A stretch of DNA of 56,926 bases from an uncultured Clostridia bacterium (GTDB lineage: Bacteria > Bacillota > Clostridia > TANB77 > CAG-508). The stretch covers positions 1 through 56,926 of the forward strand of contig CALXBX010000036.1 of assembly GCA_944386655.1 (NCBI GenBank), given 5' to 3'. The position numbers and the translations under genes were made by a program. Below, piece after piece: positions 25,787-34,370 of the stretch; positions within the stretch are counted from its first letter, which is position 1; every line of letters starts with the position of its first letter. The notes under the pieces were generated by a model. The model saw only the letters and a program-made list of their open reading frames with translations. It made no database searches and was not told the origin of the DNA.

Positions 25787-27568
25787 ATGAAAAATAGCTA
25801 TAGAGATTATACTTGTGGAGAACTTACTTTAAAAAATGTGGGAGAAACAGTAAAATTGGCTGGTTGGGTGCAAAGAATTCGTAATTTAGGTTCTATGCAG
25901 TTTATAGATTTAAGAGACCAATTTGGCATTACGCAAATTGTTATTTCTGATAAACAACCAGAAGCGCAGGAAAAAGCCAATGAGTTAGTCACAGAGTGTG
26001 TCATATCTGTGGAAGGAACTGTTTTAGAACGTACTAGTAAGAATGCAAAAATTCCTACAGGAGAGATAGAAATAGAAGCAAAAAAAATAGAAGTACTTGG
26101 AAAATGCAAAAATGTACTTCCTTTTGAGGTAAATTCGGAAAAAGCAGATATTGCATCTGTAAAAGAAGATTTAAGATTGGAATATCGTTTTTTGGATTTG
26201 AGAAATGATAAGTTACATGAGAATATTTTATTCCGTTCTAAAGTGTTAAAAGCACTAAGAGATAAAATGGATTCCCTAGGATTTAGCGAAATTCAAACCC
26301 CTATTTTAGCCAACTCTTCACCAGAAGGAGCAAGAGACTTTTTAGTGCCAAGTAGATTACATCCGGGAGAATTTTATGCACTTCCACAAGCACCACAGCA
26401 ATTTAAACAATTATTAATGGTAGCAGGTTTTGATAAATATTTTCAAATAGCACCTTGTTTTAGAGATGAGGATCCTAGAGCAGACAGAGCACCAGGAGAG
26501 TTTTATCAATTGGACTTTGAAATGAGTTTTGCTACACAAGAGGATGTGTTTGCAGTATTAGAAGACATTTTCACTTCTATTTTTAAACAATTTACAAATT
26601 GGAAAGTAGACGAAGCACCGTTCAAACGCATTCCATATAAAGAAGCAATGGAGTTATATGGAATCGATAAGCCAGATTTAAGAAATCCATTAATCATACA
26701 AGATGCAACAGAAATTTTTAAAGACGTAGAATTTAATGCTTTTAAAGGTAAACGAGTAAAAGCCATTGTAGTACCAGAAGGAGCAACGCAAACAAGAAAA
26801 TTCTTTGACCAAATGACTACTTTTGCCGTAGAAGAAGTAGGTGCAAAAGGACTTGCATGGGTAAAAATAGAAGAAGAAGGACCTACAGGTGGAATTGCAA
26901 AATTTATAGAGAAAGAAATATTAACCAAATTAAAGGAAGAACTAGGAGTAAAAGTAGGAGATAGCATATTCTTTGTGGCAGATGAAAAATTAGAAACAGT
27001 GCAAAAAATAGCTGGTCAAATTAGAATAGAGTTAGGAAAGAGATTAGATATTTTAGAAAAAGACACCTATCGTTTCTGCTTTATTGTAGATTTTCCAATG
27101 TATGAATATAACGAAGAAGAAGGAAAAATTGATTTTAATCATAATCCATTTTCTATGCCACAAGGAGGTATGGAAGCACTTCTTTCTCAAAATCCATTAG
27201 AGATTTTGGCTTATCAGTATGATGTAGTATGCAATGGTTATGAAATGGCTTCAGGAGCAGTAAGAAACCATGACCCAGAGTTAATGGTAAAAGCATTTGA
27301 AATAGCAGGATATCCAGAAGAAGAAGTAGAAAGCAGATTTGGAGCATTATATAATGCATTCCAATACGGAACACCACCACATGCTGGAGCAGCACCTGGT
27401 GTAGACAGAATGATTATGTTATTGAAGAATGAAGAAAATTTGAGAGAAATTATTGCTTTCCCAAAAAATAAAAAAGCAAGAGATGTATTAATGAGGGCAC
27501 CAAGCAAAGTAACAAAAGAACAATTAGAAGAAGTGCATATTCAAGTAATAGAAGAGAAAAAAGACTAA
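25787..27568 (+). CDS. aspS: Aspartate-tRNA ligase, SPGEFYQLD-like type
   Basis: Class IIb synthetase of 593 aa: OB-fold (LAGWVQRIRNLGSMQFIDLR), catalytic core (FLVPSRLHPGEFYALPQAP, CFRDEDPRADRAPGEFYQLD), bacterial GAD insertion in the middle, and motif 3 (GAAPGVDRMIMLLK). The APGEFYQLD stretch resembles alphaproteobacterial-type AspRS, whereas most Clostridial enzymes have RADRQPEFTQID. With the short alaS it suggests replacement by transfer. Whether it is discriminating cannot be told from sequence alone. It leads an apparent operon with mnmA. Confidence 0.95.
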   Translation: MKNSYRDYTCGELTLKNVGETVKLAGWVQRIRNLGSMQFIDLRDQFGITQIVISDKQPEAQEKANELVTECVISVEGTVLERTSKNAKIPTGEIEIEAKKIEVLGKCKNVLPFEVNSEKADIASVKEDLRLEYRFLDLRNDKLHENILFRSKVLKALRDKMDSLGFSEIQTPILANSSPEGARDFLVPSRLHPGEFYALPQAPQQFKQLLMVAGFDKYFQIAPCFRDEDPRADRAPGEFYQLDFEMSFATQEDVFAVLEDIFTSIFKQFTNWKVDEAPFKRIPYKEAMELYGIDKPDLRNPLIIQDATEIFKDVEFNAFKGKRVKAIVVPEGATQTRKFFDQMTTFAVEEVGAKGLAWVKIEEEGPTGGIAKFIEKEILTKLKEELGVKVGDSIFFVADEKLETVQKIAGQIRIELGKRLDILEKDTYRFCFIVDFPMYEYNEEEGKIDFNHNPFSMPQGGMEALLSQNPLEILAYQYDVVCNGYEMASGAVRNHDPELMVKAFEIAGYPEEEVESRFGALYNAFQYGTPPHAGAAPGVDRMIMLLKNEENLREIIAFPKNKKARDVLMRAPSKVTKEQLEEVHIQVIEEKKD

Positions 27569-27579
27569 ATAAAAGTAAT

Positions 27580-27613
27580 AATTGCCAATAAGGAAAATAC
27601 CTTTTTGGCAATT
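27580..27613 (+). other. Intercistronic hairpin between aspS and mnmA
   Basis: AATTGCCA / TGGCAATT with an inner AAGG / CCTT stem; not followed by a clear T-run. It may be an RNA processing or weak terminator site. Confidence 0.5.
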
Positions 27614-27644
27614 GTTATATAAGGGAAAAAGTTAGGAGAAAAGT

Positions 27645-28700
27645 ATGATACAAGATAGAAAAAAAGGAAAAGTATTATTAGGAATGAGTGGCGGAGTAGA
27701 TAGTTCTGTAGCAGCAGTTTTGTTAAAACAAGCAGGTTTTGAAGTAATAGGGGCAACAATGCGATTGTATCAAAATAAAGAAGAAGGAGAAAAAACAATA
27801 CAAGATGCCAAAAAAGTTTGTGAAAAACTAAAAATACCACATTATACCTTAGATTGCACAAAGGAGTTTCACACTCATGTAGTAGAAAATTTTATTGGGT
27901 GCTATGCTTGTGCTAAAACGCCAAACCCATGTGTAGAATGTAATAAATATTTGAAATTTGGTGCATTTTATGAGAAAGCCAAAGAATTAGGTTGTGAGTA
28001 TATTGCAACAGGTCATTATGCAAAAATAGAGTATGAGGAAACTTATAAAACCTATGTAATGAAAAAATCACAAGCCAAAGAGAAGGATCAGACCTACTTT
28101 TTATATGGTATCCAAAAAGAAATATTACCACATATTCTTTTCCCATTAGAAGAATTAGAAGACAAAGAACAAGTAAGAAAGATAGCAGAAGAGTATAATT
28201 TATCTGTTGCACATAAAAAGGATAGCCAAGAAATTTGCTTTATACCAGATAATGATTATGTTTCTTTCTTAAAGAAAGAGGGACAAAAAGAAGAACAAGG
28301 AAACATTGTACTAAAGAATGGTACTATTTTAGGAAGACATAAAGGATTAATATATTATACAGTAGGGCAAAGAAAAGGATTAGGTATTGCTTATGAAAAA
28401 CCATTATATGTTATTTCCTTAAATGCAGAAACAAACGAAGTAATCGTAGGGAAAGAGGCAGATTTATATAGAACCAATTTACTAGCTACTAATGTAAATT
28501 TTCTATTACCAATCTCTTCTGACAAGATAAATGTAACAGCAAAAATACGTTATCGTGCAAAAGAAGCACAGGCAACTATAAAAAGACAGGGAGAAAATTG
28601 GTTGGTAACTTTTCAAGAACCACAAAGAGCTATTACACCGGGGCAATCCGTAGTTTTTTACATAGGAGATATGGTATTAGGGGGAGGAATTATAAAATAA
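27645..28700 (+). CDS. mnmA: tRNA-specific 2-thiouridylase MnmA
   Basis: Transfers sulfur to U34 of tRNA-Lys, -Glu and -Gln, using persulfide from a cysteine desulfurase. PP-loop GMSGGVDSSVAA near residue 13; catalytic Cys in NPCVECNKYLKFG and in QEICFIPDNDY; central region YTVGQRKGLG and C-terminal beta-barrel (ARIRYRAKEAQ-like, AITPGQSVVFY). Length 351 aa. SD TTAGGAG. A plausible sulfur donor, the cysteine desulfurase, is encoded at 34.4 kb. Confidence 0.96.
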   Translation: MIQDRKKGKVLLGMSGGVDSSVAAVLLKQAGFEVIGATMRLYQNKEEGEKTIQDAKKVCEKLKIPHYTLDCTKEFHTHVVENFIGCYACAKTPNPCVECNKYLKFGAFYEKAKELGCEYIATGHYAKIEYEETYKTYVMKKSQAKEKDQTYFLYGIQKEILPHILFPLEELEDKEQVRKIAEEYNLSVAHKKDSQEICFIPDNDYVSFLKKEGQKEEQGNIVLKNGTILGRHKGLIYYTVGQRKGLGIAYEKPLYVISLNAETNEVIVGKEADLYRTNLLATNVNFLLPISSDKINVTAKIRYRAKEAQATIKRQGENWLVTFQEPQRAITPGQSVVFYIGDMVLGGGIIK

Positions 28701-28728
28701 AAAAAACAAACAAATTTTTGTATTTCTA

Positions 28729-28757
28729 TTGACTATTCTTTCTACCTATGTTACAAT
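28729..28757 (+). promoter_or_regulatory. Promoter of a small hypothetical gene
   Basis: TTGACT (28729-28734), 17-nt spacer, TACAAT (28752-28757). Confidence 0.7.
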
Positions 28758-28793
28758 AAGACACATAATACGGAATAGGGGAGGAGTGATAAG

Positions 28794-29030
28794 ATGGAAG
28801 AACAAGGAAATCCAAACCGTTTCGAACTAATATATGAACTATTAAATGAAATAGAAAATAATCAAATTACCATAGTAAGTATGTTCCAAAACCATCATAC
28901 GGTAACAATGAAAAAACTAATGAAAATGCAAGAGCATGATGAAATTGTGGACATGGTGAATCAAATATTCGAAAGAAGAATTAGCCGAATAGAAGAGGCT
29001 CTATGTAAGATAGAAGGAAAAATAAACTAA
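28794..29030 (+). CDS. Hypothetical small helical protein
   Basis: 78 aa, not recognised. It is predicted all-helical and charged (FELIYELLNEIENNQI, ISRIEEALCKIEGKIN) with no membrane segment. It has its own promoter, a very strong GGGGAGGAGTGA ribosome binding site and a terminator, which supports a real, well-translated gene. Confidence 0.65.
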   Translation: MEEQGNPNRFELIYELLNEIENNQITIVSMFQNHHTVTMKKLMKMQEHDEIVDMVNQIFERRISRIEEALCKIEGKIN

Positions 29031-29035
29031 AGAAA

Positions 29036-29078
29036 AAAGAGGGGGAAAATCAATTAAAATTTTCTCTCTCTTTTGTCT
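29036..29078 (+). terminator. Terminator after the small hypothetical gene
   Basis: Stem GAGGGGGAAAAT / ATTTTCTCTCTC with several G-U pairs, then TTTTG. Confidence 0.55.
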
Positions 29079-29082
29079 CTAT

Positions 29083-29877
29083 TTAAAAGGATGAGTTATC
29101 TGAAAAAAAGGAGGAAAAAGTGGCAAAAGAATACCCTTCTTGTTTTAAAAATTGGATAGATTCTTGCAAAGCAGTATAAGATTTACTAACATCTATAGTA
29201 TCATGCATTAAAATGACAAGAGTATGCTTGCCTTTACAACTATTTTTTAAATTTTGTAATAATTCGGAGGAAGAATATTTTTGCATAGAGTCATTATTTA
29301 AGGCATTCCAATCTACATAGTAGTAGCCAATTTCCTTTAAATACAATTTAGCATTTTTCTTAGCTACTGCATAATCGGAAGTATGAGAGCCGTTAGGAAA
29401 ACGAAAGAGATGCGATGAGTAAGAGGGTAAACCTAAGGCTTTTGCTATAGCTTCGTCTGTTTTTTGAATTTCGTTCAAAAAAGAGGTTTTACTTTGATAT
29501 AATTTTGTATTCTGGTGGGAATAGCTATGGTTAGCAATAAAATGTCCTTCTTCATAAGCACGTTTTACAATGTCTGGAAATTCTTCTACATGAGAGCCAA
29601 TTACAAAAAAAGTAGCAAGAACATTTTCTTCTTTTAGAATATCTAAAATGATAGGAGTAGCCACTTTGGTTGGTCCGTCATCAAAGGTAAGGTAAGCCAT
29701 TTTTTCGAGATTTGTGTAGAGGGCATCTATTTTAGATCCGCGTATCTTCCAAGGACGCACTAGAAGTGCTTTTAGAACTAGCTTTCTCTCCAACGAAAAT
29801 AAAAAAACAACTGCATCCAACACAAAGAAAAAAGAAGATAATAAAGAAAAATAAAATTTGTTTTTTGGTAATTCCAT
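29083..29877 (-). CDS. Polysaccharide deacetylase (NodB homology), membrane-anchored
   Basis: Metal-dependent deacetylase acting outside the membrane, probably on peptidoglycan or another N-acetylated glycan. N-terminal hydrophobic segment (residues about 8-30), then NodB motifs: TFDDGPT (motif 1, catalytic Asp and metal Asp), HSYSH (motif 2), RFPNGS (motif 3), DWNALNND (motif 4) and LVILMHD (motif 5). All catalytic residues are present. 264 aa. The SD is weak; upstream in-frame TGA fixes ATG 29877. Confidence 0.9.
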   Translation of the reverse strand: MELPKNKFYFSLLSSFFFVLDAVVFLFSLERKLVLKALLVRPWKIRGSKIDALYTNLEKMAYLTFDDGPTKVATPIILDILKEENVLATFFVIGSHVEEFPDIVKRAYEEGHFIANHSYSHQNTKLYQSKTSFLNEIQKTDEAIAKALGLPSYSSHLFRFPNGSHTSDYAVAKKNAKLYLKEIGYYYVDWNALNNDSMQKYSSSELLQNLKNSCKGKHTLVILMHDTIDVSKSYTALQESIQFLKQEGYSFATFSSFFSDNSSF

Positions 29878-29981
29878 AAATTTTCATAACAAAATACTCC
29901 TAGAAAAATATATGTAAAAATTTTAGGATTATGCATCCTCTTATATAACAGTAAAAAAATGAAAATTTTCCTAGAAATATA

Positions 29982-30010
29982 TTGCTAAATGCAAAAAATA
30001 AGGGTAAAAT
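29982..30010 (+). promoter_or_regulatory. Promoter of murT
   Basis: TTGCTA (29982-29987), 17-nt spacer, TAAAAT (30005-30010). Confidence 0.6.
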
Positions 30011-30046
30011 AAACAGGAAATTAAGAAGAGAGAAGGTTAAATAATA

Positions 30047-31423
30047 ATGAAAAAAAATCTTAGATTTTATGTAGCATTCTATCTTGCTAAACTTGCAAGA
30101 TGGGCATTAAAAGTATTAAGAAGAAATGCAAGTTATTTTCCAGGAAAACTAGCAATTACCCTATGTCCGGACTTTTTAGGAAGAATAGATAAACCTAAAA
30201 TCATTATAGGGGTAACAGGAACAAATGGAAAAACAACCGTATGCAATTTATTAGAAGAAGCTTTAAGGAGAAACGGCTATGAATTAATAGATAATCATTT
30301 AGGCTCTAATGTGAATTCAGGTGTTGCTTCTAGTTTAATAGAGTCTGCTGATTGCAAGGGAAGACAAAAAAAAGAAATAGCTGTATTCGAATTAGACGAA
30401 AGAAGTGCGGTAAAAATTTATCCTTACATGAAACCTACCTTTTTACTATGTACCAATCTATTTCGTGATTCTCTAAAGAGAAACGCACATACAGAATTTA
30501 TCTTTAATATTTTGGATAAATCCATACCAAAAGAAACCAAACTCATTTTAAATGGAGACGATTTATTAGTAAGTAATTTGGCAAAAGAAAATGAAAGAGT
30601 TTACTTTGGAATAGATAGATTAGAAACCGATGAGGATACTTGCCATAATATTGTGCAAGATATTAGTGTTTGTCCTAATTGCAGTAGCAAATTAGAATGG
30701 GATTTTGTAAGATATAACCATATTGGACGAGCTCATTGTAGTAAATGTGATTTTGGTTCTCCTTCCATAGACTATGAAGTAACAAAAATCGATTTTGAAA
30801 AAGGAACAATGCTTCTAAAACATAAAGATACAGAAGAAATTTATCCTATTTTAAATGACAATATTATCAATATTTATAATGTACTTGCAGTAATTAGCGT
30901 ACTAAAAGAGATGGGACTTTCTAAAGAGCAAATTGATAAAGGCTTAGAAGGTCAAAAAATTGTAGACACCAGATATAGTGAAGAAATGATAAATGGAATA
31001 AAAGTGGTTACCCACTTAGCAAAAGGATTAAATCCAATTGCTTGCTCTAGAGTATTCGATTATGTAAGAAAACAACCGGGCAATAAAGCGGTTATTATGA
31101 TATTAGACAGCTTACATGATGCAGCTACAAGTTCTGAAAATACAGCATGGCAGTATGATACAGACTACGAATTTTTAAATGATGATAGTATCAAACAAAT
31201 TTTAATGGCAGGTGCGAGATATTTAGATGGATTAGTCAGATTAGAAATTGCAGGTGTGGATAAGGATAAAATCGTAGCAAAAAGAAAAGAATTAGAACTA
31301 GTACAAGATTTGAATTTAGATGGTATAGATAAAGTATTTATCTTGCATGATTTACATTCTACAGAACTAAGAGATAAAATTAAAGAACAAGTAAGAGAAA
31401 AGATAGAAAAGGAAAGGAAGTAG
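30047..31423 (+). CDS. murT: Mur ligase family protein MurT (lipid II isoglutaminyl synthase subunit)
   Basis: In Gram-positives MurT with GatD amidates the D-Glu of lipid II to iso-Gln. ATP site GVTGTNGKTTV near residue 57; Cys4 zinc ribbon CPNCSSK and HCSKCDFG (residues about 210-236); C-terminal DUF1727-like part. The region aligned with the MurT Asp that completes the GatD triad reads SSENTAWQYDTDYE, where I expect D-x-S-W; here Asn seems to replace that Asp. It is 8 bp from the gatD homologue. Confidence 0.9.
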   Translation: MKKNLRFYVAFYLAKLARWALKVLRRNASYFPGKLAITLCPDFLGRIDKPKIIIGVTGTNGKTTVCNLLEEALRRNGYELIDNHLGSNVNSGVASSLIESADCKGRQKKEIAVFELDERSAVKIYPYMKPTFLLCTNLFRDSLKRNAHTEFIFNILDKSIPKETKLILNGDDLLVSNLAKENERVYFGIDRLETDEDTCHNIVQDISVCPNCSSKLEWDFVRYNHIGRAHCSKCDFGSPSIDYEVTKIDFEKGTMLLKHKDTEEIYPILNDNIINIYNVLAVISVLKEMGLSKEQIDKGLEGQKIVDTRYSEEMINGIKVVTHLAKGLNPIACSRVFDYVRKQPGNKAVIMILDSLHDAATSSENTAWQYDTDYEFLNDDSIKQILMAGARYLDGLVRLEIAGVDKDKIVAKRKELELVQDLNLDGIDKVFILHDLHSTELRDKIKEQVREKIEKERK

Positions 31424-31431
31424 GGTAGGCT

Positions 31432-32133
31432 ATGGGAGAAGATAAGAAAATAGAAATATTATTCCCAGAATTCTGCAATTTAGCAGGAGACAGTAGCAAC
31501 ATGAGATATTTAAGAAAATGTATGCCAAAAGCAGAATTTATAGAGACTAGGTTTGATGAAGAAATGGCATTTGTAAAAGAAAAAGTAGACCTTATTTATT
31601 TAGGACCAATGACAGAAAGCAGACAAGAAAAAGTAATTGAAAAATTAAAACCATATACAGAACTAATCAAACAAAAAATAGAAGAAAATGTAGTATTTCT
31701 ATTTACAGGAAATGCTTTGGAAGTAATGGGAGAATATATTGAAAACGAAGATGGAAGCAAAATAGAAGCTTTAGGTATTTTTCCAATTCATAGCAAAAGA
31801 AATATGATGAACCGCCATAATAGCTTGTTTAAAGGTGTATTTGAAGATATTGAAATTGTTGGCTTTAAAAGTCAATTCAGTATGAGCTATGGAAAAAATG
31901 AAGATTGCTATTTTGCAAAAGTAGAACATGGAATAGGGATAAATCCAAAAAGTAATTTAGAAGGTATTTATTATCATCATTTTATAGGTACTTACGTAAT
32001 AGGTCCTATTTTAATATTAAATCCACTATTAACGAAAAAAGTGATGCAAATGATGGGCATAGAAAATCCTTATTTAGCCTTTGCACAGGAGACAATGGAT
32101 GCCTACAAACAAAGATTAAAAGAAATAAACTAA
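31432..32133 (+). CDS. GatD-like type 1 glutamine amidotransferase homologue lacking catalytic Cys and His
   Basis: Collinear with GatD along its length: LIYLGPMTESRQ, a nucleophile-elbow region, GIFPIHSKRNMMNRH, EIVGFKSQFS, and HFIGTYVIGPILILNP. Where active GatD has I-C-G-G-Y-Q, this protein reads F-T-G-N-A-L; where GatD has GTYLHGP it reads GTYVIGP. Both catalytic Cys and His are therefore missing and it should not hydrolyse glutamine. It may be a structural partner of MurT or a divergent complex using another nitrogen source or substrate. 233 aa. It is translated after murT with a weak SD. Confidence 0.82.
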   Translation: MGEDKKIEILFPEFCNLAGDSSNMRYLRKCMPKAEFIETRFDEEMAFVKEKVDLIYLGPMTESRQEKVIEKLKPYTELIKQKIEENVVFLFTGNALEVMGEYIENEDGSKIEALGIFPIHSKRNMMNRHNSLFKGVFEDIEIVGFKSQFSMSYGKNEDCYFAKVEHGIGINPKSNLEGIYYHHFIGTYVIGPILILNPLLTKKVMQMMGIENPYLAFAQETMDAYKQRLKEIN

Positions 32134-32141
32134 GAAAAGAA

Positions 32142-32166
32142 GCAGTATCAAAATTACTGCTTTTTT
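32142..32166 (+). terminator. Terminator after the murT-gatD pair
   Basis: Stem GCAGTA / TACTGC extended by AA-TT pairs, then TTTTTT. Confidence 0.85.
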
Positions 32167-32221
32167 CTATTATAAAATGAATAAAAATGGCAATGCTATA
32201 AGCAGAAAGGAAGAAGAGAAA

Positions 32222-33769
32222 ATGTCAAGTGAATTGTATTACAATGGAGAAATTATCACAATGGAAAGAGAAGGAGAACAAGTAGAGGCAGTTTTCGTAG
32301 AAAATGGTAGAATTCAAAAGGTAGGAAGTTTAGAGGAAGTAAAACCTTTTGTAAAAAAAGATACGAAAGAAATAGATTTAAAAGGAACAACTATGCTTCC
32401 CGCCTTTATAGATGCACATAGTCATATTAGTGCTTTCGCACAATCTCTTAGTTACATTTCTTTAGCAGATTGCAAATCCATAGTAGAAATACTGGAAAAA
32501 TTAAAGTTAGGAAAAGAAGAAAGAAAACAAGAAAAATGGATAATTGGGGTGGGATATGACCAAAATTTTTTAAAAGAAAATAGACATCCCACGAGATGGG
32601 AATTAGATAGCATATGCGAAGAAAAACCACTACTCATCACCCATATTTCTGGGCATATGGGAGTAGCCAACACAAAAGCCTTAGAAATGATGAAAATTAC
32701 AGAAGATAGCAAAGCTCCAGAAGGTGGAAGATACGGAAAAGAAAATGGAAAATTAAACGGCTATTTAGAAGAAACTGCTTTTATAGAAAACACAAAATAT
32801 ATAGAAGCCATTAGCCCAACAAGATTCTTGGAATTATTAGATAAAGCACAGAATATTTATAGAAGTTATGGCATTAAAACTGTACAAGATGGTCTTACTA
32901 CAAACAAAGAGTTTCCTTTCTTAAAACAAATGGCAGAAGAGAAAAAATGGAAAGTGGATGTGGTAAGTTATATAGATATGGCACATGCTTCTATCATAGA
33001 AGAAAATAAAGAGTACTTAAAAACGTACAAAAATCATCTTAAAATAGGGGGATATAAGATAATTTTGGATGGGTCTCCACAGGGGAAGACTGCATGGATG
33101 ACAAAACCATACGAAGGAGAGAAAACTTATAGAGGAAATCCTACGAAAACAAATGAAGAAGTAGAAAAGGCTTTGCAAAAGGCAGTAGAAGAAGAAAGAC
33201 AATTATTGGCACATTGTAATGGAGATGCAGCATCAGAGCAATATATACAAGCTTGTCAAAAGCAACCAATAGAAAAATTAAAGAAAATAAGACCCGTTAT
33301 GATACATGCACAAACGGTAAGAAAAGACCAATTAGAAGAAATGAAAAAAATAGGAATGATTCCCTCTTTTTTTATAGCACATGTGTATTACTGGGGAGAT
33401 ATTCACTTAAAAAATTTAGGAAAAGATAGAGCAAGTTTTATTAGCCCTGCCAAAAGTGCAGAAGAATTAGGACTTATTTATACCTTTCATCAAGATTCAC
33501 CCGTTCTACCGCCCAATATGTTAGAAACCATTTGGTGTTCTGTAAATAGAACCACAAAAAATGGAGTGGTATTAGGAAAAGAAGAGCAAATTAGCGTATA
33601 CGAAGCCTTAAAGGCAGTAACCATTGGGGCAGCTTATTCCTATTTTGAAGAAGCGGAAAAAGGAAGCATTAGAGAAGGGAAAAAAGCAGATTTTGTATTA
33701 TTAGATAAAAATCCTTTCAAAATACCAAAAGAAGAAATTAGGAATATAAAGGTAATAGGAGTTATATAA
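32222..33769 (+). CDS. Amidohydrolase family protein (YtcJ-like, Amidohydro_3)
   Basis: Metal-dependent hydrolase of unknown substrate. N-terminal beta-sandwich (LYYNGEIITMEREGEQVEAV), metal His pair in DAHSHIS near residue 72, TIM-barrel core with HCNGDAASEQY, HAQTV and HQDSPVLPPN, and a C-terminal composite domain ending in GKKADFVLLDKNPF. About 515 aa. ATG 32222 after GAAGAAGAG; upstream codons precede the SD. Homologues have been called exoenzyme regulatory protein AepA, but no specific function can be inferred. Confidence 0.88.
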   Translation: MSSELYYNGEIITMEREGEQVEAVFVENGRIQKVGSLEEVKPFVKKDTKEIDLKGTTMLPAFIDAHSHISAFAQSLSYISLADCKSIVEILEKLKLGKEERKQEKWIIGVGYDQNFLKENRHPTRWELDSICEEKPLLITHISGHMGVANTKALEMMKITEDSKAPEGGRYGKENGKLNGYLEETAFIENTKYIEAISPTRFLELLDKAQNIYRSYGIKTVQDGLTTNKEFPFLKQMAEEKKWKVDVVSYIDMAHASIIEENKEYLKTYKNHLKIGGYKIILDGSPQGKTAWMTKPYEGEKTYRGNPTKTNEEVEKALQKAVEEERQLLAHCNGDAASEQYIQACQKQPIEKLKKIRPVMIHAQTVRKDQLEEMKKIGMIPSFFIAHVYYWGDIHLKNLGKDRASFISPAKSAEELGLIYTFHQDSPVLPPNMLETIWCSVNRTTKNGVVLGKEEQISVYEALKAVTIGAAYSYFEEAEKGSIREGKKADFVLLDKNPFKIPKEEIRNIKVIGVI

Positions 33770-33813
33770 TATTTGAAATATTACAAATATATTACAAAAA
33801 TATTACAAAAAGG

Positions 33814-33842
33814 TTGCAAAAATAAAACGAATGTGCTATAAT
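33814..33842 (+). promoter_or_regulatory. Promoter of the small membrane protein gene
   Basis: TTGCAA (33814-33819), 17-nt spacer, TATAAT (33837-33842). The ATG at 33841 overlaps the -10 box and is not the start. Three ATATTACAAA-like repeats precede it (33776-33811). Confidence 0.75.
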
Positions 33843-33873
33843 GAAAATATATTCAAAAGAGAAGGTGAAAAAA

Positions 33874-34206
33874 ATGGAAGTAATGGCAATTGTTGTTATA
33901 TTAATAGGAGTTATCTTTTTATTAATTGCATATGCCATTATGCAGCTAAAATTAGCAGGCATAACTGTAAAAGATTTTTGGAGTTTTATAGAAGCCAACC
34001 AAATGTTAGATAAATTATATCATTTTTCAAAAAGATATGAAAAAATGAGCCCACAAGAGCAAGTTATTTTCTTAACAGAAGCAGAAAAGGTATTTGAAGC
34101 ATTTGATAAAGTTCCTAAAATTATTTGGGAAGAAGAATATAATAAATATGCAGATGTGCTAGAAACCTACAAAAATATTAAAGTGCTAAGATGGGTATCT
34201 AATTAA
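33874..34206 (+). CDS. Hypothetical protein with one N-terminal membrane helix
   Basis: 110 aa, not recognised. Residues 1-24 are a transmembrane helix (MAIVVILIGVIFLLIAYAI). The rest is a cytoplasmic helical domain with KDFWSFIEANQMLDKLYHF and MSPQEQVIFLTEAEKVFEAF. ATG 33874 follows GAAGGTG. It is monocistronic with a strong promoter and terminator. Confidence 0.7.
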   Translation: MEVMAIVVILIGVIFLLIAYAIMQLKLAGITVKDFWSFIEANQMLDKLYHFSKRYEKMSPQEQVIFLTEAEKVFEAFDKVPKIIWEEEYNKYADVLETYKNIKVLRWVSN

Positions 34207-34247
34207 AATAGTTTAACATAAAAACCTTATAATATAGATAAATAAAA

Positions 34248-34298
34248 AAGAAATTATCTTTGGTATTACACCACCAAAAATAATTTCTTTTTTCTTTT
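34248..34298 (+). terminator. Terminator after the small membrane protein gene
   Basis: Stem AAAAAAGAAATTAT...ATAATTTCTTTTTT with inner TTTGGT / ACCAAA-type pairing; A/T tails make it bidirectional. Confidence 0.75.
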
Positions 34299-34370
34299 GG
34301 TATGCTACACGCAAAAAACGAATAATATTTAATAAAAACAATATAATAACAAGAAAGAAAGGAAAAGATT

